Of a DNA stretch of 64,000 nucleotides, positions 57,887-64,000 are shown piece by piece. Source of the stretch: Cyathus striatus (lineage: Eukaryota > Basidiomycota > Agaricomycetes > Agaricales > Nidulariaceae); contig JAOVFP010000006.1 of the NCBI GenBank assembly GCA_025738555.1, positions 372,001-436,000 on the forward strand, in the 5' to 3' direction. The notes beneath the pieces are model-generated. The model worked only from the letters and a program-made list of their open reading frames with translations, had not been told where the DNA came from and made no database searches. The stretch's first letter is position 1. Every line of letters begins with the position of its first letter. The translations under genes and the position numbers were made by a program.

Positions 57887-60800
57887 AAGAACTATATTAA
57901 TAAAACAATTCATTACACGTTATCAATACTAATACAAAGAAATGGGTGGATGTGGTTGCGCTTAGGATACAGCGGCAACAGTATGGTGGTGGTGGGCATA
58001 TGATAGCGTGGAGGTGCAGGAGGTGGAGATAAAGCGAGTGCGATGGCAAATGTAGCGATGGTAGAAGATGGTAATTTTGTGGAGATGGTAGAGAAGGGGA
58101 GAAGGGGAGAAGGGGAGAAGGGGTCTGGCCATCGACAAAGTGTAGACTATAGTAGGCAAAGATGAAGCTGGCTGAGAGAGAGGGGGCCACCTAGATCCAC
58201 ATGCATTGACGGACCATGGGCACTTGAGGTGAGGAATGTCGAGGTGGGGGACATCGAGGTGAGGACGTTGCAGTGGGTGAGGGTTCGAAATTGAAGTGGT
58301 GGAGGTGCAGCGCCGACGCTGTCATTGACAACTTTAGGAGGATACTCGTGTCGCCGACGACGCGGTAGGAACAGGGACGGTGAGGTGCGGGACGGTGAGG
58401 TAGACGCGTGGCTGGGTGATGCCGTGGTTCCTACGTTGCGTCGACAACAGAAGCCTGTGGGTATGGTGATGGTAAACATAATTATGAATATTGAGGTAGG
58501 ATGGGGCTTGCCTGGTGGGAACGCATGTCGGCGGTAAATGCAGTAGTGGGGCTAAGAACTGGAGTCTGGTAAGAAGCTAATGTACAATGATAGAGTGATA
58601 TAACATACCATATTAACTTCTAGAAGTAATAACGTAAATTAAACGATAAGTATGAGGCTGGTAGGAAAGTACTAAGTGAGCTGCGTAGGACTGTCGGAGA
58701 GGAGGACGAAGATGGGAGTCAGCGTGACAATGACATTCACATGTAACACATTGTAACGCATAAGCGCTTGAGCGCTTGAACTTGGCTAGTATGTACCCGG
58801 AATAGTATTACCACGTGTCTCCCTCGACGGCATCTACTGGCTCTCCTCCTCCGTCACTTCCCTCATTCACACCTTATAGAACTACACATTAGATGTTATT
58901 TATGGTTCAGATTGGTGAGAGGGGTACCTGTATAGTTGACCTGCAGTGCACAAAGCATAGTGATCGCCTTCAAGTTTCAATCGACTTCGATCGAGCACGA
59001 TTTACAAAGAGATCTAATTTCAAAGCTCGAGTTAATATTTGTACTGACCATTCCGCTAGATAAAACTACAAAACAGTGGTAACAAGTTGTGGACTCCGAT
59101 CTGCAAGTCCTGTAGTGAAAATAGTACGAGGGGAAGATTGATGCTGCTGTATACTACTGTCGAGACAAATGTGCGCGCGGTGATGAAGGTATGTCCTATA
59201 CGAATATTTTAAGTGAGGTATGTGCTAATGAGATTTATAGATAGATAAGGGAAAATACACAGGATCTACCTTTCCGTTCACAGTACAAATCTAATGGTAT
59301 CACAGAGTGATCAACATCATACGTGACTGAGATCAAACCAAGGATTGTACTGCCACATTCAATGTCATCCCCGCTTTCCCTCCTACTAGGCTGGTAGAAC
59401 TACTGCTGCCAGGTATACGTGGCCAACGAGTTCGCGTCGTATCATATCTACGAAGGAAGGCTACTGATGTGGGTTTTAGAACAGACTTTTAGGGGATCGC
59501 TATATCTGATTCGGAGTACGTGGCTGACGAATGTGTCTGGGTGATTAATCAGCTGTTACTACTGTTGAGACGAGTGGGATTGTGCGCGCGGTGACTAAGG
59601 TATGTCCTATACGAATATTTAAAGAAATCGAGTGTACGCTAATGAGATTTACGGATAGGATATACATTTTCCTTCACGGGATGGATCTACATCACAGCAG
59701 ACTTAACACCTGCTCGAACCGAACTGTACATTTCTCCGTATGCGATTGACATCAAAACAAGGACGACCCAGCTCCCACTCCCCCTTCTGCTCCATATTCC
59801 CCCACTTTGCCGTTAGAACCACCAGTGCTGCCAGGTATACCCGGTCAACTCGTCCGCGTCGTATCAGGTCTACGAAGGAACGATGCTGATATGGTTTTTA
59901 GAGCTCACTTTGAGGGGAAAGTTCTGAGTACGTGGCGGACAAAGTGACCTTGCTGTGAGTTTCGTTTTTGGTTTTGATTTGACGATTTCGTTTTCTCATT
60001 CTACTCTCTTGGGGTCAACTCGTCCGCGTCGTATCAAGTCTACGAAGGGACGAAGATGATATAGGTTTGAGAGGGTTCTGAGTACGTGGACGACAAATGT
60101 GTCGAGGGACATTCATCAACTGGCTGTGAGTTTAATTTTTAGTTTTGAATCGATGGTTTCGTTTGATCACGCTATACTCTAGAGATCCTACTCTCTTATA
60201 TCTCCACTTCCCTTTCTCGCCCCAATCTTTGTTCTATCTTTACACATTTACACCTCTACATCCCACTTCTCTTACATCCGATATCTTTCGTATACCCGTG
60301 TTGGTGACTTCACCACCCCTCCTGATTCGATGATATTAGCATACCTCCTCCCCTTCTCTAATACTACGATCCCGCCCCTACTTCTCTTGTGCCCCTACCC
60401 ACCTACCTGTTTTTCTCTACTTGTATCTTGTCCCTCAATCAGAGTCTTTTTCCTGACGCTTCACACGGGCCACCGAAAGTTTCTTTCTCCCTTCTTCTTT
60501 TGCCACCCAGAGTGAAGACCTTGTCATCGGCTGATTTTGTGAGTTTTAGTTTAATTTCATCCTTTGTTATCCTTTCATTTTGAGGAAATGTGTTGGGATG
60601 GAGGTTTTAGAGGGGAGTGGGGCGAGTTTGCTGTGGGGGCTGTATGGGTATGATTGCAGGGGATAGCGAACGGGGTAGCGAATGGGCAGCAGATCCGGGA
60701 TGGGGTAAAGGTGGGGGCAGCCTCAACGCGCTTGATTGGCGCTCTATTCCGCTTCGTTGCACTCAATTCTATTCATTTCTGCTCCATTCCACTCGATTTG

Positions 60801-63800
60801 GCTCGATTTTGTTTACTTTAGTGTGTTGTATTGTACTTATAATTGCTAAATAAAATGGGATTATTGTTACAATAAAAATACTCTATTCGAGTCAATGAGA
60901 CTCGATTTGAATTGAGTGTCATTGAGTATAACGTTTATCCGATTCAATACAGATTATTCTTACATATATATACCTGAGATATAAAATATGCGTAGGGAAT
61001 ATTTATCCCAAGCGCACTCAAGCACTGTGTCAGCCACCACACTCCATCTCACCACCGCCATCTTCTAATTCCGCTACCGAATACTACTTGTACTTGAAAA
61101 ATGAGCACTTTCCCATGGGAAGTGGTCGACTATATCGCCGAGTTCATCGACATCGACCATGAGCTCTCTTCCGCATCAATGACGTCGAGGGCCATGCGCG
61201 ACCCTATGCAAAGACAGCTCTTCATGAGCATCAAGGTTGATACCACTACCGCTTCAACCAGTCTCTTAGACGCATTAGACATCGAAAGAATAGGAAAATA
61301 TCTAAGGAATTTATTACTCGTCGGAAGTGTGTTGAACATTGGGATACAGGAGCGTATTGGCCAGGCTATGGAAGGTTTTGTAGGCCTCAAGTCTTTGGAA
61401 ATCGTCTTTAGTGGGATGTTATGGGAGAGCATCTCAAGTAAACTCCGGGACGCCATCGTAAACTCCTATGGGCTTTCGGCAAACTTCAACAGTCTCAAAA
61501 TCAGAACTGTTGCGTTCAATCAAGAAACGTCTCTGACAGACCTGCTGTTAAATTTCTCCGGTCGAGACCTCGCTCACGTCGTATTAGACAGGGTCGTGAT
61601 CGTCCATCTTCAGCCCTCAATAGCTACACCCTCTTCCGCCTTGCGAACCGCACATCTGTCAATAAATACTTCCCAAACAGCCAGTCTTGTCCAATGGCTT
61701 GGTAGGGGTGTTCGTCTCTTCGATTTCGGTAGCATATCGAGTCTATCCGTTTTAAGTGATGAGACTGGGTGGGCGAACACCGTAATAAACAGGGCAACTA
61801 CGTTGAAATTCCTTTCGGTCAACATTGTTGACTGTGAGTTTTAATTTATTTCAGAATATCTTTCTGTAACTTACTGGAATCTGTTATTTAGTCAACTCTT
61901 ATGTTACTGCCCCTACTCTAAGGGTTTTAACTATTCCGACTGGCACGCCATTAGTCGCGATAGCAATTCGTATCCCTTTTTCCCCAGTGAAGGCAAGCAC
62001 GACGATGTGCTCGATTATATTATACAATCTTTGCAGAACCTGCAAACGTGTGGACCGACGCTAGAGCGTATAAGAATAGACTTACTCACCAATAACGCAG
62101 CTATATATGACATCGCCAAGAATCCTCAACCAAGTTGGAAACGCTTGGCGTTGTTTCTTTATCCCTCTCCGCACAACCTATTCCCTCAGCTTGAAATAAT
62201 TCAATTTAATTTTTTCAGCACCAGTCTCAGAAGGCAGACGCCTTTGGTTTGTCAAAAAATGGTAGAAAAATGCTTTTCAAAGCTAGGAAGTCCCGCCCAA
62301 GTCCCTGAATATAACATAAGTTTCTCTGAATGGACGTGGTCATAGTAAGTAGGCATATTTTATATTCTTTCATGTCGTTGCTATCATGTTAAGAAGGATA
62401 GGCACATCGTTAGGACATCACGCGTTTTGCTTGCTTGTGTATTTGTACAGTGTTTGTAATTGGATCTAATGTTAATGTTTTGCATAAATAAAGGTACAAA
62501 AACAATAGCTATTCTAAACGATAAGAGACATGCATGGAGAGTATGAAATCGATGACCAAGTTATGTATGTTACGCAGCAATGTGCTCAAAGTCTCCATCT
62601 GACAAATGTACGATTCCGTTACATCCAGCGTGACAGCGCACTGTGAAGTATCAAGCTTGAATGACAAAATGCATTCTTGCAGATCGTGCGAACTCTCCTC
62701 CATGCTAGGGAAAGCACCGGTTCGGCCATCCCCACTTAAAATTCATACCCCTACATCTTCCATGGGCTTCATTGTATTTCCACTGAGCTCATTTGAGCAG
62801 CACATGAGGAAGACAGGTTCCAGGGATGAGTCTAAGGCGATACCGACAGTGATGACAAGGAGCAGGGTTTAACAGAGAGATGACTAAAGGAAGAGATGAG
62901 GGAGGAAAGAGGGGGATGGAGGATGGGAAGTATGAGGGTGAGAGGGAAAGGAAGTGTCGGAATGTCTCTTGACACATTTGTCAGTCTCATACTCAAATTC
63001 CGGTGTAGCGATCCCTTCAAACTGAGCTCTAAAGCCCATAACAGCCATCGTCCCTTCATAGACCTGATGACGTGGACGTGTTGATCTGAAGAGAGTTGAA
63101 CTATAAAACGGTATTATTGATTCAACATGAAAAAAAAAAAAAAAAACACAGCCAGCTGAGTCGTAGGCTCCTCAGATATATTTGTCAATCACGTACTCTA
63201 GGGTGTCCCTTCGTAGGCCTGATAAGACGTGTCTGTATACCTGTCAACACTGGTGTTTCTACCATCACAATGGGGTAAGAGTGAGCAGGAGGGGTAGTAA
63301 ATTTGATATTGAATGTAGCGGCTGTAGAGTAGGCAAATTGCCTACGCTGCGAATGTCAATTTATTCAATACCTCAAGACATTCCAAGTTGTATAAATCCT
63401 AGGGCTGGCTCACGCCGGCAGAGCCCACTACCTGGTAGACTGTAGACTCAGGGGCATGGCGGCACCGGCGACCATACCTCAAGAAGTATATGACGCCATG
63501 GGGACTTGTAGAACAATGCCTGCGGTTGCTGCCAGCGCCAGTTTTATATTTTATCCTCCCCACCAACTCACCACTGCATGAGTTCCATAAAATATATCAT
63601 CTCATTGACCCTTATAAATGGAGACACAAGTGAAAAATGACAACGATAAAATGCCTGTGTACTGTGTGGGCTAGGCTGGTTACACTACACAATAATATGG
63701 TGGAACGATGCAGTGAACATCCACCTAATAACCAGCTATTGAAGATTACAGCTCGGAATCAGGGAGGGGCGGCAGGAGCACGCACTCAGTCTCAGACTCT

Positions 63801-64000
63801 CAGAAGAAGACTTGGATATTCAGCACTCAGCAGTCAGAAGGTTTCACTGAAAAGAGCAAAACATATGTATTCATGCGTTATCTATGATAATTATTGCGAC
63901 AATGTCGACGAAAACCTTGCTTGCAATTGGTTGAATGAGGGAAATGTTAGTAAGCATAAGATGTATTTGTTGTTGGATAAATAATACATAAAATACATGA
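57887..64000 (-). repeat. Right arm of the giant inverted repeat
   Basis: Reverse complement of 49,733-55,847. Runs to the end of the window, so its outer boundary is unknown. Relative to the left arm it has shorter homopolymers at 60,410-60,414, 61,977-61,981 and 62,708-62,710, and longer ones at 60,489-60,491 and 63,130-63,146 (17 A). Confidence 0.97.
61101..62345 (+). pseudogene. F-box-like gene, right-arm copy, frameshifted
   Basis: Twin of the 51,387-52,632 gene: exon 1 61,101-61,833, intron 61,834-61,891, exon 2 61,892-62,345. Exon 2 has five T at 61,977-61,981 where the twin has six, so the frame shifts after ...AIRIPF and ends at TAG 62,062-62,064 (about 301 aa in place of 395). The rest of exon 2 is unchanged and open in the original frame. 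Either a very recent null or a homopolymer sequencing error. Confidence 0.85.

Overview
The window looks like a repeat-rich chromosome segment from a mushroom-forming basidiomycete (Agaricomycetes). The evidence is spliced genes with 50-60 nt introns, an NB-ARC/TPR NLR gene, F-box-like genes, a chromodomain Gypsy element and hAT transposons. No cellular rRNA or intact tRNA gene was found. The species cannot be named from the sequence.

Layout. 1-7.8 kb has ordinary CpG content and holds damaged host genes, including a two-membrane-segment protein gene (4,255-5,792) with a GT-AC intron and a frameshift. 7.8-11.2 kb is an NLR with a long array of 42-residue TPRs, broken by TGG-to-TGA stops and frameshifts. 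11.2-46 kb is a CpG-poor, TE-packed block whose nesting can be read from target-site duplications (TSDs). A solo LTR was split by a 12.3-kb hAT (17,454-29,770, TSD CTGTGGAG), which itself received another solo LTR (TSD TGTTG) and a 6.8-kb chromovirus Gypsy (22,651-29,469, TSD GTAAT). Further right, a long-TIR element whose arms are largely a degenerate TGTCACA minisatellite (31,878-37,683) received a solo LTR (TSD GATAC), which in turn received a younger solo LTR (TSD CATAT), plus a short hAT (TSD GACAAATG). A second, older copy of the minisatellite element occupies about 13.2-17.4 kb and carries three more insertions.

46-49.7 kb is mostly unassigned, with one possible spliced ORF. From 49,733 to the window end lies a giant inverted repeat: two arms of at least 6.1 kb around a 2.04-kb spacer. 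Each arm carries the same F-box-like gene. The left copy is open (395 aa); the right has lost one T in a T-run and is frameshifted. The spacer holds a third, related F-box-like gene (397 aa, one 55-nt intron) and a 196-bp MITE whose end coincides with the start of the right arm.

Themes: (1) CpG-targeted decay of the TE block beside CpG-normal young insertions; (2) almost all LTR elements reduced to solo LTRs; (3) a gene-bearing giant palindrome; (4) a transposon family with minisatellite-built TIRs that I cannot match to a named family. Several one-base frameshifts fall in homopolymers, so assembly error must be excluded before calling individual genes dead.
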